Source: Bryobacterales bacterium F-183 (GTDB lineage Bacteria; Acidobacteriota; Terriglobia; Bryobacterales; Bryobacteraceae). From it: a DNA stretch of 64,000 nt. A program made the position numbers and the translations under genes. The stretch is taken from contig AP025252.1 of the NCBI GenBank assembly GCA_016865505.2, positions 868,001 to 932,000 of the forward strand, written 5' to 3'. The notes under the pieces are model-generated. The model saw only the letters and a list, made by a program, of their open reading frames with translations, ran no database searches and was not told the DNA's origin. Shown piece by piece: positions 35,801 through 43,452 of the stretch (positions are counted from its first letter, which is position 1; every line of letters starts with the position of its first letter).

Positions 35801-36797
35801 GATAGAGCCCTCCGTCACGGTGAACGGGTGGCGCTTGAGTGCCGAGGTCCGGCGCGCAGGACGGGCCGTTGGCGGTCCAGTTCGAGATTCGCACTTCATA
35901 GTTCCCGTTGTTATTCGAGACTGTGTAGAGCCTTTGGCCACTGTTGTCGAAGAAGACAAAGACTGGCGTCGCACCTGGAGCAACTCGATGTGTGTAGACC
36001 AGGTTGTAGTGATCGCGATGATAGATGCCGACGATCCCCCCTGTAGAGAGGAGTGCTGTATATGGAGTGGAGAGAGACTCAAACGAGGCCACAACATTAA
36101 TGCCGTATCTGCCGGTAAGGACGGTTGCGTAGTATTCGGGAGAAGGGGTCGACGGCGCATAAATCTCACCATAGAAGTTGTAAAGACGTCCAGTGGCCTG
36201 ACCGGCGGCAACGCCGTACCCCCAGATTCCCGGCAATAGGGTCCGGCTGGTGATGGGTCCAGTGGAAATGTCGTAACGATACAACTCACCGGTCGAGGCG
36301 GCTGCGGCTGCGTAAAAGACGGAATTGCCGGGTCCCCTGGCGATTGCGTCCAGTTCCACGCCGTTAGGTACAGTAACGATCGCATTGTCAGCGATACGGA
36401 TGGACATACGACCACCGATGTGCACCCACTCGGGCGTCAACAAGATTCCGAAGTTCGATCCGTTGGTGACCGGCGCTCCGTTCAGGTTTTGGGTGGCAGC
36501 CAAAGTGTTTAGGTCAAATATGGTGACGCTATCGGTGAAGCGCACGGCAGCGCGATTCCCTAGTACGGAAAGAGACCAAGGGGCGGAGATCAGATTGACG
36601 CTTTGAATACTGGGGCCGACAGGGTCATACACGTGCAATTGAGGTGGGTTTGTGGATGTGAAGACGATTTTGTCTAAGGCAGAGCTGTATTGCGCGGCGA
36701 TGGGTTGAAAATTCAAAGTCCGTAGCTGGGCGAATGCCAGTAGGGATGAGAAGAGAAACAATAATGACTTGGGCACGAGTCCGAAGGCTAACACCAT
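32814..36797 (-). CDS. Large secreted protein with beta-propeller-like, BACON and CRVADTR-type repeats
   Basis: The 1327-residue protein has a signal peptide (about residues 9–23). The N-terminal two thirds look like propeller repeats broken by BACON-like beta-sandwich domains (CQYTVQSSASWLRL; NCTYTLSPSTLAIPYTGG with NNCLWIATAGDNW). The C-terminus has three repeats of about 115–120 residues, each opening with PCRVADTR, SCRILDSR or PCRMADTR and closing with LDINGYF, VDVTGYF or LDVTGYF. These modules are common in acidobacterial surface proteins and are thought to bind glycans or support adhesion. The start overlaps the YkgJ-like gene's stop by 10 bases. Confidence 0.78.
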   Translation of the reverse strand: MVLAFGLVPKSLLFLFSSLLAFAQLRTLNFQPIAAQYSSALDKIVFTSTNPPQLHVYDPVGPSIQSVNLISAPWSLSVLGNRAAVRFTDSVTIFDLNTLAATQNLNGAPVTNGSNFGILLTPEWVHIGGRMSIRIADNAIVTVPNGVELDAIARGPGNSVFYAAAAASTGELYRYDISTGPITSRTLLPGIWGYGVAAGQATGRLYNFYGEIYAPSTPSPEYYATVLTGRYGINVVASFESLSTPYTALLSTGGIVGIYHRDHYNLVYTHRVAPGATPVFVFFDNSGQRLYTVSNNNGNYEVRISNWTANGPSCAPDLGTQAPPVHRDGGLYPLIILASPDCQYTVQSSASWLRLMTPTRASGISDLQMFAETNRTGAPRTATITAGTSTTILTQQPSSADPGHKFGFEVSALAYRKANDTLLVTAPELNVLPIYDPATLQYSVENLPLGGLAVGVQPNGDYAAVGHAGFVSIVRLNPAVAPGSTVKVPLRVRGVALPGNGYLYAHAASDTRGLYWRNLTSGQEGFVSAPPSENSPMTVVPARKAIYWQGVKWDITNGIPVRIERVSNCDAVWANEAGTRTYGCAKAYIASDVPGEDGLEVGNISFGFVDHSASQRALAVVNYQPSRVEVWDDSTLTVRGSVPIPAAVADVTFSQGRQVFWSANGSTLYAVVIESVGGSAQIDGLVRVNPPGNCTYTLSPSTLAIPYTGGTGQLNVTTQNNCLWIATAGDNWTTLATASGSGSGPVTFSVAGNSSSAIRRISIRVGSQTAVITQAGNPGTLTASPQVLDVPATASSPTLTVTASNPLLGWRVQGGASFLSAGTGSATGSATLVLNVAANSGPARFATLSIGGVSVLVRQAGGDGSTLRFTSTGTILPGGGGTAQIALAATGTWTATSNATWLQISGSPSGNGNGAVTVAASVNPSQLARTALINVNGATYTVVQSGQQPLEFYPLAPCRVADTRNAPGPLGQPLVSAQTERTFPVLSSPCGVPADAVAYSMNVTVVPQGPLGYLTIYPAGEPRPVVSLLNSLDGRIKANSTVLRAGPNGGVTVFATGTTHVLLDINGYFAPRKEQGLGFRPVLPSCRILDSRNPNGPRGGPALQAGVARTIAIAGNCSIPASAKAYALNITAIPRTTLGYLTVWPTGQPQPVVSTLNAPTGAITANGAITVAGSNGSIDVFANGDTDLLVDVTGYFDIDVAGAATLPYYTINPCRMADTRLDAGGQPMDAGENRLFEGTRCGTPLESLALTLNATVVPSGSFGYLTLYSPVLPMPLVSTLNAVDGAITSNSVLVPTSVFPPVIRAFTSSPTHLLLDVTGYFSPALIF

Positions 36798-37228
36798 TCC
36801 GATAGCGGCTTGGTGGAACCTAATTCGGCTGCTTCAGAGTCGAACCTTGCGTGATTGCCCCATAGGACCGGCGCGTCTGATAGCGCCTCAATTCGATAAC
36901 ACCCCAAAACCTTGTCTCGCTCCGCGTAATACCCATAAGTCCGGCAGGCAAGCGGACGGACGGCGTACACTAGGCAGGCTCCGGTGGCGAGGTCCAGTAG
37001 CGGGCAGGTGACCGGGCGAGGAGCATTGGCACCGGTCGCAATGCGCTGCTTCAAATCCGGGGTCAGGACCGGTTCGAGCAGCCGCCACTCCGGCTCGGAA
37101 AGCAGAGGCTCGGACGCGAGGCTACGGCAGCAGTCGTCGCAACCCTTGCGGCAGGGCCAATCGGGGTGGGAGTCGCGAATGGATTGGGTGCGATGTTCGA
37201 CGCTCGATTGGATCTTGTACAACAGCAC
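36788..37228 (-). CDS. YkgJ-type cysteine-cluster protein
   Basis: The 146-residue protein has the YkgJ/zinc-iron-chelating pattern: WPCRKGCDDCCRSL near the N-terminus, then TCPLLDLATGACLVYAVRPLACRTYG. The eight or so cysteines are arranged to bind a metal or Fe–S centre. The function of the family is unsettled. It lies upstream of the large surface-protein gene and overlaps it by 10 bases, so they are transcribed together. Confidence 0.83.
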   Translation of the reverse strand: MLLYKIQSSVEHRTQSIRDSHPDWPCRKGCDDCCRSLASEPLLSEPEWRLLEPVLTPDLKQRIATGANAPRPVTCPLLDLATGACLVYAVRPLACRTYGYYAERDKVLGCYRIEALSDAPVLWGNHARFDSEAAELGSTKPLSEWC

Positions 37229-37362
37229 GGCTAAGCATCTTTATAACGCGGTTGGTCCGGAACTTTCCGCAGGCTTCGGCGTCTACTTTGCTATAGACCG
37301 CTATACTGGAGGCTGGCTGGTGATCCCACGCCAAGTTCCCATATCGCAGGAGTTTTACGAAA

Positions 37363-37650
37363 ATGGCATTGCGTCCACTGCACGACCGGATTGTCGTGCG
37401 CCGCGTTGAAGAAGGCGAACAGATGCGCGGAGGCCTGTACATCCCCGATTCCGCCAAGGAAAAGCCGCAGGAAGGCGAAGTGCTCGCGGTGGGGGCGGGA
37501 CGCCTCGATGCGAAGGGCAAGCGTCTGACGCTCGAAGTGAAGGCCGGCGATCGCGTCCTGTTCGGCAAGTATTCCGGAAACGACGTAAAAATCGATGGCG
37601 AAGATGCAATTATCATGCGTGAGGACGAGGTTCTGGCAGTTCTCGGCTAA
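37363..37650 (+). CDS. groES: Co-chaperonin GroES
   Basis: The 95-residue protein matches GroES over its full length: [43 protein letters not shown], with the mobile loop, and [32 protein letters not shown]. It caps GroEL in protein folding. The ATG at 37363 follows CAGGAG. No groEL follows; the next gene is a Skp/OmpH-like protein. No CIRCE element was found in the 134 bases upstream. Confidence 0.96.
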   Translation: MALRPLHDRIVVRRVEEGEQMRGGLYIPDSAKEKPQEGEVLAVGAGRLDAKGKRLTLEVKAGDRVLFGKYSGNDVKIDGEDAIIMREDEVLAVLG

Positions 37651-37689
37651 AATCGAGGAAGAGAAGGACCCTTCAGGGATATTCAACTA

Positions 37690-38217
37690 ATGTCGTTGCC
37701 GTTCAAAAAGATTGCGATGCTGGCCGCGCTTGCCGCCGCATCGATCCAACTCGCACCCGCACAACAGAAGGTTGCTGTGATCAAGCTGCAGGAAGGCTTG
37801 CTCGCGACCGCGGAAATGAAGAAGGCGCAGGCCGATCTGCAGGCGAAGTACAAGCCCCGTCAGGACTCTTTGGAGCGCCTGCAGCGGGAAATGGAAGCGA
37901 TTTCGGCCAAGCTGAACAACCAGGCGGAAGTCTCGAAGCTGAGCCAGGCCGGTGTGGCCGACTTGCAGGCCCAGGGCCAGCGCAAGCAGCGCGACGCCCA
38001 GCGCATCCAGGAAGATCTGGAGCAGGATTTCAATCGCGACCGCCAGGACATTCTGGCCCGCGCCGGACAGCGCATCGGCGACATCGTGAAGAAGGTGGCC
38101 GAAGAGAAGGGTTTTGACGTGGTGATGGACATCAACAACACCATTTACTTCAAGCCCGCTCTGGACATCACCAACGAAGTGATTGCCGCCTACGACAAGG
38201 CGTACCCGGCCAAGTAA
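37690..38217 (+). CDS. Skp/OmpH-family periplasmic chaperone
   Basis: The 175-residue protein has a signal peptide (about residues 1–24, ending APAQ). The mature part opens with KVAVIKLQEGLLAT, continues as long charged coiled-coil helices (EMKKAQADLQAKYKPRQDSLERLQREMEAI and a QGQRKQRDAQRIQEDLEQDF region), and ends with IGDIVKKVAEEKGFDVVMDI, the core strand of Skp. It guides unfolded outer-membrane proteins. It follows groES by 39 bases; both are chaperones and may be co-expressed. Confidence 0.9.
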   Translation: MSLPFKKIAMLAALAAASIQLAPAQQKVAVIKLQEGLLATAEMKKAQADLQAKYKPRQDSLERLQREMEAISAKLNNQAEVSKLSQAGVADLQAQGQRKQRDAQRIQEDLEQDFNRDRQDILARAGQRIGDIVKKVAEEKGFDVVMDINNTIYFKPALDITNEVIAAYDKAYPAK

Positions 38218-38242
38218 GGCCAGGCCAAGCAAGAGAGGCTTT

Positions 38243-38755
38243 GTGTCCAGCAACAATCCGGCAGACGATTATCTCGGTACATACGGCGTTAAGGACGCCA
38301 AACGGGAGAAGCGCTTTTACCGGATCGTAGGCAGCGTTTTGGGCGCGGCACTGCTGGGCACGATCCTTTGGTATTACTTCCGCACTTGGGGCGAAGAACG
38401 AGCCGTCAAGCAGTTCTTCGCCAACCTCCAATCCAAAGATTACAAGGCCGCGTACGCGCAGTTTGGCTGTAGCGACGCTTCGCCGTGCCGAGACTACGCT
38501 TTTGACAAGTTCCTGGAAGACTGGGGCGAAAAGAGCGAGTTCGGCGATCCGGCACAGGCGAGCTTAGGGCTCGTCGAGCCTTGCGGCAATATGGTTTGGA
38601 TCGAGGTGACGCGCCCGAACAAGCCTCGCATCGGCCTAGCCGTGGACCCGCAGAGCAAGACGGTCGGTTACGCGCCTGCCGCGCGCTGCCCTGGTGTATG
38701 GCGCGTTCGCGATTTTCCCGCAAAGCTCATGGCGTACATCAAGCGCCGCGTCTGA
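38243..38755 (+). CDS. Single-pass membrane protein of unknown function
   Basis: The 170-residue protein has a short cytoplasmic N-terminus, one transmembrane helix (IVGSVLGAALLGTILWYYF, about residues 27–45), and an extracytoplasmic domain with RAVKQFFANLQSKDYKAAYAQFGC, which resembles NTF2-like or DUF4878-type domains. Cysteines at SDASPC, EPCGNM and RCPG could form disulfides. The GTG at 38243 behind AGAGAGG is preferred over the ATG-like extension. It is 25 bases downstream of the Skp gene in the same direction. Confidence 0.68.
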   Translation: MSSNNPADDYLGTYGVKDAKREKRFYRIVGSVLGAALLGTILWYYFRTWGEERAVKQFFANLQSKDYKAAYAQFGCSDASPCRDYAFDKFLEDWGEKSEFGDPAQASLGLVEPCGNMVWIEVTRPNKPRIGLAVDPQSKTVGYAPAARCPGVWRVRDFPAKLMAYIKRRV

Positions 38756-38762
38756 GCTGTCT

Positions 38763-40025
38763 TTAATCCCACAACAGTTCTACGATATTCAGTTCGTTCG
38801 GCGATGCTGCTGGACGGGCCCGAATCACTTCGTCGCGCAGCTTGACCGTTACGCCTTTCGTCACCGTCACGCCTACGGCATCGCGCGTGGGGACGCCGGG
38901 CAGCAGTGCTTCCACTGCGGCACCGTCGATGGTTAGAGCATCGCGACCCTTGGACAGATAGCCTTGCGGGCGGTGGATGATCAGGTTGCCCTTTTCGCCA
39001 GGAGTCGGCGTAGCAAAGCGGAAGTTGAGGATGCTTGTGGTACGCAGCAGGCCGGACTTGAAGTACGTCACAGTGCGGCCGTCCTTTTCGAGTACGAATT
39101 CGTAATTGCGGCGGGGGTCGACGGTGAGGGGTCCCCAGGCACCGGTTGCAGTGGTGACGATGTCGAGAAGCGGCGCGCCGTCGCGATCGGCGGAGTCCTG
39201 CTGTAAGGCGTAGACGCGGAAGCGAACACCGGCCATGGGGCGATTGGTGGCGGCCATGCCGGCATAACTGGTGATGAGTCCAGAGACGGCGGGCGAGGCT
39301 TCTGCGGCAGGGGTCATCACTTTGGGCTTGGCTCCGGTGATGAAGCGGTACATCTCGGCGAAGGCTAGCGGATGGAAGGCGACCTCGCGATGGTCGAGGT
39401 CGGGGAGCACGACGTTCTCTGCGCCCTTCAGTTCCGGTCCGTCGTAGCCGACGTTGCGCTGCGCGTACTTGTCGTTCTTGTCGCTGCGAATGGTCAGGAA
39501 GCGGACGCCGTCGACAACCTCTGAACCTTCGTTGAGCTGTTTGACGAAGTGTCCTTTGCCGTTGAACTCGCCATCGAGCCCGGCGTCCATGGCGAAGACG
39601 CCGTGGTTGGGGGTCCCGCAGAGGATCGCATGGGAGACTACGGCCGCGCCACCGGCGTTCTTGACGTAGTTGCGAATGGTGAGTCCGCCACGGCTGCTAC
39701 CGACCAGAATCACCTTGGAGGATTTGGTTTGCAGCAGGACGCGAGTCACAAAGGCGCTGAGTTCACTGGCCTGGTCGGTGGTGGAGGAGCGGAACTCTTC
39801 AGCCTTTGAGTCCTCACGGCGAGCGGAAGGATCGGTGAAGCGGATGGCGTGCAGGCGGTCTGCAGGATAGCCGTTGGACTCAAACATCCAGATGACGGGG
39901 AGCCACTTGGTGGCGTCGTCGCCGTTGCCGTGTACAAAGACGATGGGGGTTTCCGCGGCCGCCGCTGCCACGGCAGCAATCAATACCAGAAGAAGACAAC
40001 GAATCATATGGAACAGAAGAGACAT
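38763..40025 (-). CDS. Secreted alpha/beta-hydrolase (lipase-like)
   Basis: The 420-residue protein has a signal peptide (IRCLLLVLIAAVAAAAA), then TPIVFVHGNGDDATKW (oxyanion region) and the nucleophile elbow ILVGSSRGGL (GxSxG). A loop DLDHREVAFHP holds a candidate catalytic His. The C-terminal half (GVRFRVYALQQDS, TTSILNFRFATPTPGEKG) looks like a beta-rich accessory domain. The protein resembles extracellular lipase or polyhydroxyalkanoate depolymerase families. The ATG at 40025 follows GCGGGG; an ATG at 40007 is the alternative. Confidence 0.8.
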   Translation of the reverse strand: MSLLFHMIRCLLLVLIAAVAAAAAETPIVFVHGNGDDATKWLPVIWMFESNGYPADRLHAIRFTDPSARREDSKAEEFRSSTTDQASELSAFVTRVLLQTKSSKVILVGSSRGGLTIRNYVKNAGGAAVVSHAILCGTPNHGVFAMDAGLDGEFNGKGHFVKQLNEGSEVVDGVRFLTIRSDKNDKYAQRNVGYDGPELKGAENVVLPDLDHREVAFHPLAFAEMYRFITGAKPKVMTPAAEASPAVSGLITSYAGMAATNRPMAGVRFRVYALQQDSADRDGAPLLDIVTTATGAWGPLTVDPRRNYEFVLEKDGRTVTYFKSGLLRTTSILNFRFATPTPGEKGNLIIHRPQGYLSKGRDALTIDGAAVEALLPGVPTRDAVGVTVTKGVTVKLRDEVIRARPAASPNELNIVELLWD

Positions 40026-40086
40026 ATTACCCCGCGCAGCGCCGTATTTGTTGAGTGAGTGATAGCATGATGGGACAGACTTCACC

Positions 40087-41136
40087 ATGTCCCAAATCCA
40101 AGGTCCTGCCCTGTTTCTCGCCCAGTTCATGGGCGATGCCGAACCCTACAATTCCCTGCCGAACATCACTGCCTGGGCCAAAGGTCTAGGCTACAAGGGT
40201 GTGCAAGTGCCGTCGTGGGACGGCCGCCTGTTGGACATCGCCAAGGCGGCGGAATCCAAGACGTACTGCGACGATCTGAAGGGCCAGACCAATGGCCTGG
40301 TGATCACCGAGCTGGCCTCGCACCTGCAAGGGCAGCTGGTAGCCGTACATCCGACGTTTGACGAGATGTTCGACATCTTTGCGCCGGAGAATCTGCGGGG
40401 CAATCCCAAGGCTCGTACGGAATGGGCCATCAACCAGTTGAAGCTGGTGGTGAAGGCATCTGCGAACCTGGGTCTGACCGTGACGCCGTCGTTTACCGGC
40501 GCGCTGGTGTGGCCGATGATGTACCCGTGGCCGCAGCGTCCTGCGGGGCTGGTGGAAGAAGGCTTCAAAGAGTTGGCCAAGCGCTGGAAGCCCATCCTGG
40601 ATTTTGCTGACGAACACAACGTCGACTTTGCGTACGAGATCCATCCGGGCGAAGACATGCACGACGGCGCGACGTTTGAGATGTTCCGCGAGTACTGCGG
40701 CAACCACTCGCGCGTCTGCATCAACTACGATCCGTCGCACTTTGTCCTGCAGTGTCTGGACTATGTGGGCTTTATCGATCTCTATGCGCCGTACATCAAG
40801 GCCTTCCACGTGAAGGATGCCGAGTTCCGGCCGTCGGCGCGCTCGGGCGTGTACGGCGGGTTCCAGAACTGGAAGGATCGTCCGGGCCGCTTCCGCAGCT
40901 TGGGCGACGGCCAGGTGGACTTTAAGCAGGTGTTCACGCGCCTCACCGCCGCCGGGTACAGCAGCTGGGCCGTGCTGGAGTGGGAGTGCTGCTACAAGGA
41001 CGCTGCACAGGGTGCTGCCGAAGGCGCGCCGTTCATCCAGTCCATGCTGATCGATGTTCCGAAGAAGGCGTTCGACGACTTTGCCGGCGCCGCCAGCGAC
41101 ACGGTTCGCAACCGCCGTCTGCTGGGTCTCGATTAA
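40087..41136 (+). CDS. Cytoplasmic sugar phosphate isomerase/epimerase
   Basis: The 349-residue TIM-barrel protein lacks a signal peptide, unlike the two exported isomerases in this window. Family features are VQVPSWDGRLLDI, FAYEIHPGEDMHDG, CINYDPSHFVLQ, KAFHVKDAEF and AVLEWECCYKD, which carry the expected His, Glu and Asp metal ligands. It is 6 bases from the SIS-domain gene, so the pair is likely an operon for a sugar or amino-sugar. The substrate is not defined by the sequence. Confidence 0.87.
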   Translation: MSQIQGPALFLAQFMGDAEPYNSLPNITAWAKGLGYKGVQVPSWDGRLLDIAKAAESKTYCDDLKGQTNGLVITELASHLQGQLVAVHPTFDEMFDIFAPENLRGNPKARTEWAINQLKLVVKASANLGLTVTPSFTGALVWPMMYPWPQRPAGLVEEGFKELAKRWKPILDFADEHNVDFAYEIHPGEDMHDGATFEMFREYCGNHSRVCINYDPSHFVLQCLDYVGFIDLYAPYIKAFHVKDAEFRPSARSGVYGGFQNWKDRPGRFRSLGDGQVDFKQVFTRLTAAGYSSWAVLEWECCYKDAAQGAAEGAPFIQSMLIDVPKKAFDDFAGAASDTVRNRRLLGLD

Positions 41137-41142
41137 TCCTCT

Positions 41143-42186
41143 ATGTCCAAAATGCTCGAGGAGGTCCGCCAACAGCCCACAGCGCTGGAGCGGACCCTCC
41201 GCAGTGAATTGAAGAAGGCCGAAAAGCTTCGGGCGTACTTTGCCAAGAACCGCCCGAAGCTGATTATGCTGGCGGCGCGCGGTACGTCCGACAATGCCGC
41301 GCAGTTCGGCCGTTATCTGCTCGAAATCACCACCGGCATCCCGGTGTCGCTCTCTGCGCCGTCGATCGCCACGCTGTACAAAGCCAAGCTCGATTATTCG
41401 GGGGCGTTGTGTGTGGCGTTGTCGCAGTCCGGTGAATCGACAGATACGAACGTCGTGCTGGAAGCGGCCAGCGCAGGTGGCGCGATGATGACCATTGGCA
41501 TCACCAATGAAGCCGAAAGCAGCATGGCCAAGATCGCCGGCGACGTGTTCCTGGTTCGCGCCGGCAAAGAGAAGAGCGTCGCCGCGACCAAGACGTACAC
41601 CGGGCAGTTGCTGTGCTTTTACTTGCTCGCCTACGCTTTGGGTGCGGACCTGAAGCTCGACGACTTCCGCAAGATTCCGGAGTTCGCCGCCAAGGCGCTG
41701 ACGCTCGAAGCTGAGATCGCGCAACGGGCCCAACGGTACCGCTTTATGGAGCATGCCGTCGTGGTGGGTCGCGGGTTGAACTACTCGAACGCCTTTGAGT
41801 TCGCACTCAAGATGATGGAGACCTGCTACGTCGTGGCTGAGCGCTTTTCGTCTGCGGACTTCCAGCATGGCCCGATCGCGATGGTCGAACAGTCGTTCCC
41901 GATGTTCCTGTTTGCGCCGACCGGGGTAACGTGGAAGGGCGTGAGCGAGATGCTGGCCAAGCTCAATACGCTGCAGGCGGAGATACTGCTGATTCGGGAT
42001 CAGTCGAACAAGGAGGCGGCGAAGCTGAAGAATCATCAGATCGCGCTGCCGATGGCGATTGACGAGCTGTACACGCCGATTCCGTACATCATTCCGGCGC
42101 AGTTGTTCGCCGGTAGCCTGGCGGCGGTGAAGGGTCTGAATCCAGATCAGCCAAGGACGATTCAGAAGGTCACGCAGACACTGTAG
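41143..42186 (+). CDS. SIS-domain sugar isomerase/deaminase (GlmS C-terminal-like)
   Basis: The 347-residue protein has two SIS domains, like the isomerase half of glucosamine-6-phosphate synthase. Motifs are MLAARGTSDNAAQFGRYLLE, VALSQSGESTDTN, SVAATKTYTGQ, VVGRGLNYSNAFEFALKMMET and SSADFQHGPIAMVE. There is no glutaminase domain, so it probably deaminates or isomerises a phosphorylated amino sugar. It is co-transcribed with the isomerase gene ahead of it. Confidence 0.9.
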   Translation: MSKMLEEVRQQPTALERTLRSELKKAEKLRAYFAKNRPKLIMLAARGTSDNAAQFGRYLLEITTGIPVSLSAPSIATLYKAKLDYSGALCVALSQSGESTDTNVVLEAASAGGAMMTIGITNEAESSMAKIAGDVFLVRAGKEKSVAATKTYTGQLLCFYLLAYALGADLKLDDFRKIPEFAAKALTLEAEIAQRAQRYRFMEHAVVVGRGLNYSNAFEFALKMMETCYVVAERFSSADFQHGPIAMVEQSFPMFLFAPTGVTWKGVSEMLAKLNTLQAEILLIRDQSNKEAAKLKNHQIALPMAIDELYTPIPYIIPAQLFAGSLAAVKGLNPDQPRTIQKVTQTL

Positions 42187-42195
42187 ACTCGTTAT

Positions 42196-42250
42196 TAAAG
42201 GATATGGCGTTTTGCTTTAATAGCGTGTTATGCTATTCAAGTATCCTTTA
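42196..42250 (+). promoter_or_regulatory. Nested inverted repeats upstream of the Fic gene
   Basis: TAAAGGATA (42196–42204) and TATCCTTTA (42242–42250) are perfect inverted copies 37 bases apart. Inside them AATAGC (42219–42224) and GCTATT (42232–42237) form a second inverted repeat. The region is strikingly AT-rich for this chromosome and ends 14 bases before the Fic start codon. The layout suggests an operator, perhaps bound by the Fic protein's own C-terminal winged-helix domain. Confidence 0.6.
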
Positions 42251-42264
42251 TTAGCGAGCATCTC

Positions 42265-43452
42265 ATGCAGAATCATAGGCTTGGACGGTACGAACACGTC
42301 TCCGCAGTAGGCGGAGAGGTCGTCCGAGCCTTTATTCCGCCTCCGCTACCCCCCAATCCGCCGGTCCGGTTGGACGGGATGCATGTCCTGCTGGAGCAGG
42401 CCAACCAGTCCCTAGGAAGGCTAGACGGACTGGCCGAAGTGATCCCGAACATCTACCTTTTTCTGTACTCCTACGTGCGGAAGGAGGCGGTACTGTCCTC
42501 GCAGATTGAGGGCACGCAATCGTCTCTCACGGACCTGTTGTTGTACGAGAACGAGGCTGCCCCCGGCGTACCCGTGGACGACGTTTCGGAAGTGTCGAAC
42601 TACGTGATGGCCCTGGAGTACGGGCTGACGGCGTTGCCGCGGCTGCCGATGTCGTTGCGGCTGATCCGTGAGCTTCATGCTGTCCTGCTGTCGGACGGGC
42701 GGGGCGCGGACAAGACGCCGGGGGAGTTCCGGACATCCCAAAACTGGATCGGTGGAACGCGGCCGGGCAATGCGACCTACGTCCCGCCGCCTGCCAGCTA
42801 CGTTATGGAATGCCTCGGCGATCTGGAGAAGTTCATTCACGACGATACGCAGGACATGCCGGTGCTGATCCGGGCTGGATTGGTGCACGTCCAGTTTGAG
42901 ACGATCCACCCGTTCCTGGACGGCAACGGACGTCTTGGCCGCCTGCTGATCACGTTCCTGCTGTGTGCCAGCGGCGCGTTGCGCAAGCCGATGCTGTACT
43001 TGAGTCTGTATTTCAAGACGAATCGAGACGAGTACTATCGCCTGCTCAATGAGGTTCGCCGTACAGGCGACTGGGAAAGCTGGATCCGGTTCTTTCTGAT
43101 CGGCATCCGCGAGACGGCAGACAAAAGCGTCGCTACTGCGCGGCGGCTGTTAGAGCTGTCGAATACGGATCGCCGGCGGATCGAGCAACTGGGCAGGGCA
43201 GCAGGATCGGCCTTACAGGTGTTTCAGTACGCGCAGGAGCGCCCGGTGTTTCGTGTGGAGGAAGTGGCGCGGCAGTCCGGCCTTTCGATTCCCACGGTCA
43301 CCAAGTCCATCCAGGAGCTGACGCAACTGGGAATGGTGACGGAGCTCACGGGACGAAAAAGGGACCGTGTCTTCGCCTATCAGGCCTATCTGGCCATCTT
43401 GAGCGAGGACACGGCCCCTTTAGCTGCCGTGAATCGAAGCGCCTCGGTTTAG
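42265..43452 (+). CDS. Fic-domain AMP-transferase with C-terminal winged helix
   Basis: The 395-residue protein has the Fic catalytic motif HPFLDGNGRLGR (His 215), which transfers AMP or another nucleotide moiety to target proteins. The inhibitory helix motif S-x3-E-G (Ser 78 to Gly 83, SSQIEG) is N-terminal to the Fic core, giving a class II auto-inhibited enzyme. The C-terminal 80 residues (VFRVEEVARQSGLSIPTVTKSIQELTQLGMV) form a winged-helix domain that could bind DNA. The gene is alone, with its own AT-rich promoter region containing nested inverted repeats. Confidence 0.93.
   Translation: MQNHRLGRYEHVSAVGGEVVRAFIPPPLPPNPPVRLDGMHVLLEQANQSLGRLDGLAEVIPNIYLFLYSYVRKEAVLSSQIEGTQSSLTDLLLYENEAAPGVPVDDVSEVSNYVMALEYGLTALPRLPMSLRLIRELHAVLLSDGRGADKTPGEFRTSQNWIGGTRPGNATYVPPPASYVMECLGDLEKFIHDDTQDMPVLIRAGLVHVQFETIHPFLDGNGRLGRLLITFLLCASGALRKPMLYLSLYFKTNRDEYYRLLNEVRRTGDWESWIRFFLIGIRETADKSVATARRLLELSNTDRRRIEQLGRAAGSALQVFQYAQERPVFRVEEVARQSGLSIPTVTKSIQELTQLGMVTELTGRKRDRVFAYQAYLAILSEDTAPLAAVNRSASV

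Noticed and set aside
37229-37362. CIRCE operator upstream of groES
   Set aside because: No TTAGCACTC-N9-GAGTGCTAA-like inverted repeat was found.
40186-42036. Long minus-strand frame (616 codons) across the isomerase and SIS genes
   Set aside because: It spans two well-supported genes on the other strand and shows no family pattern.
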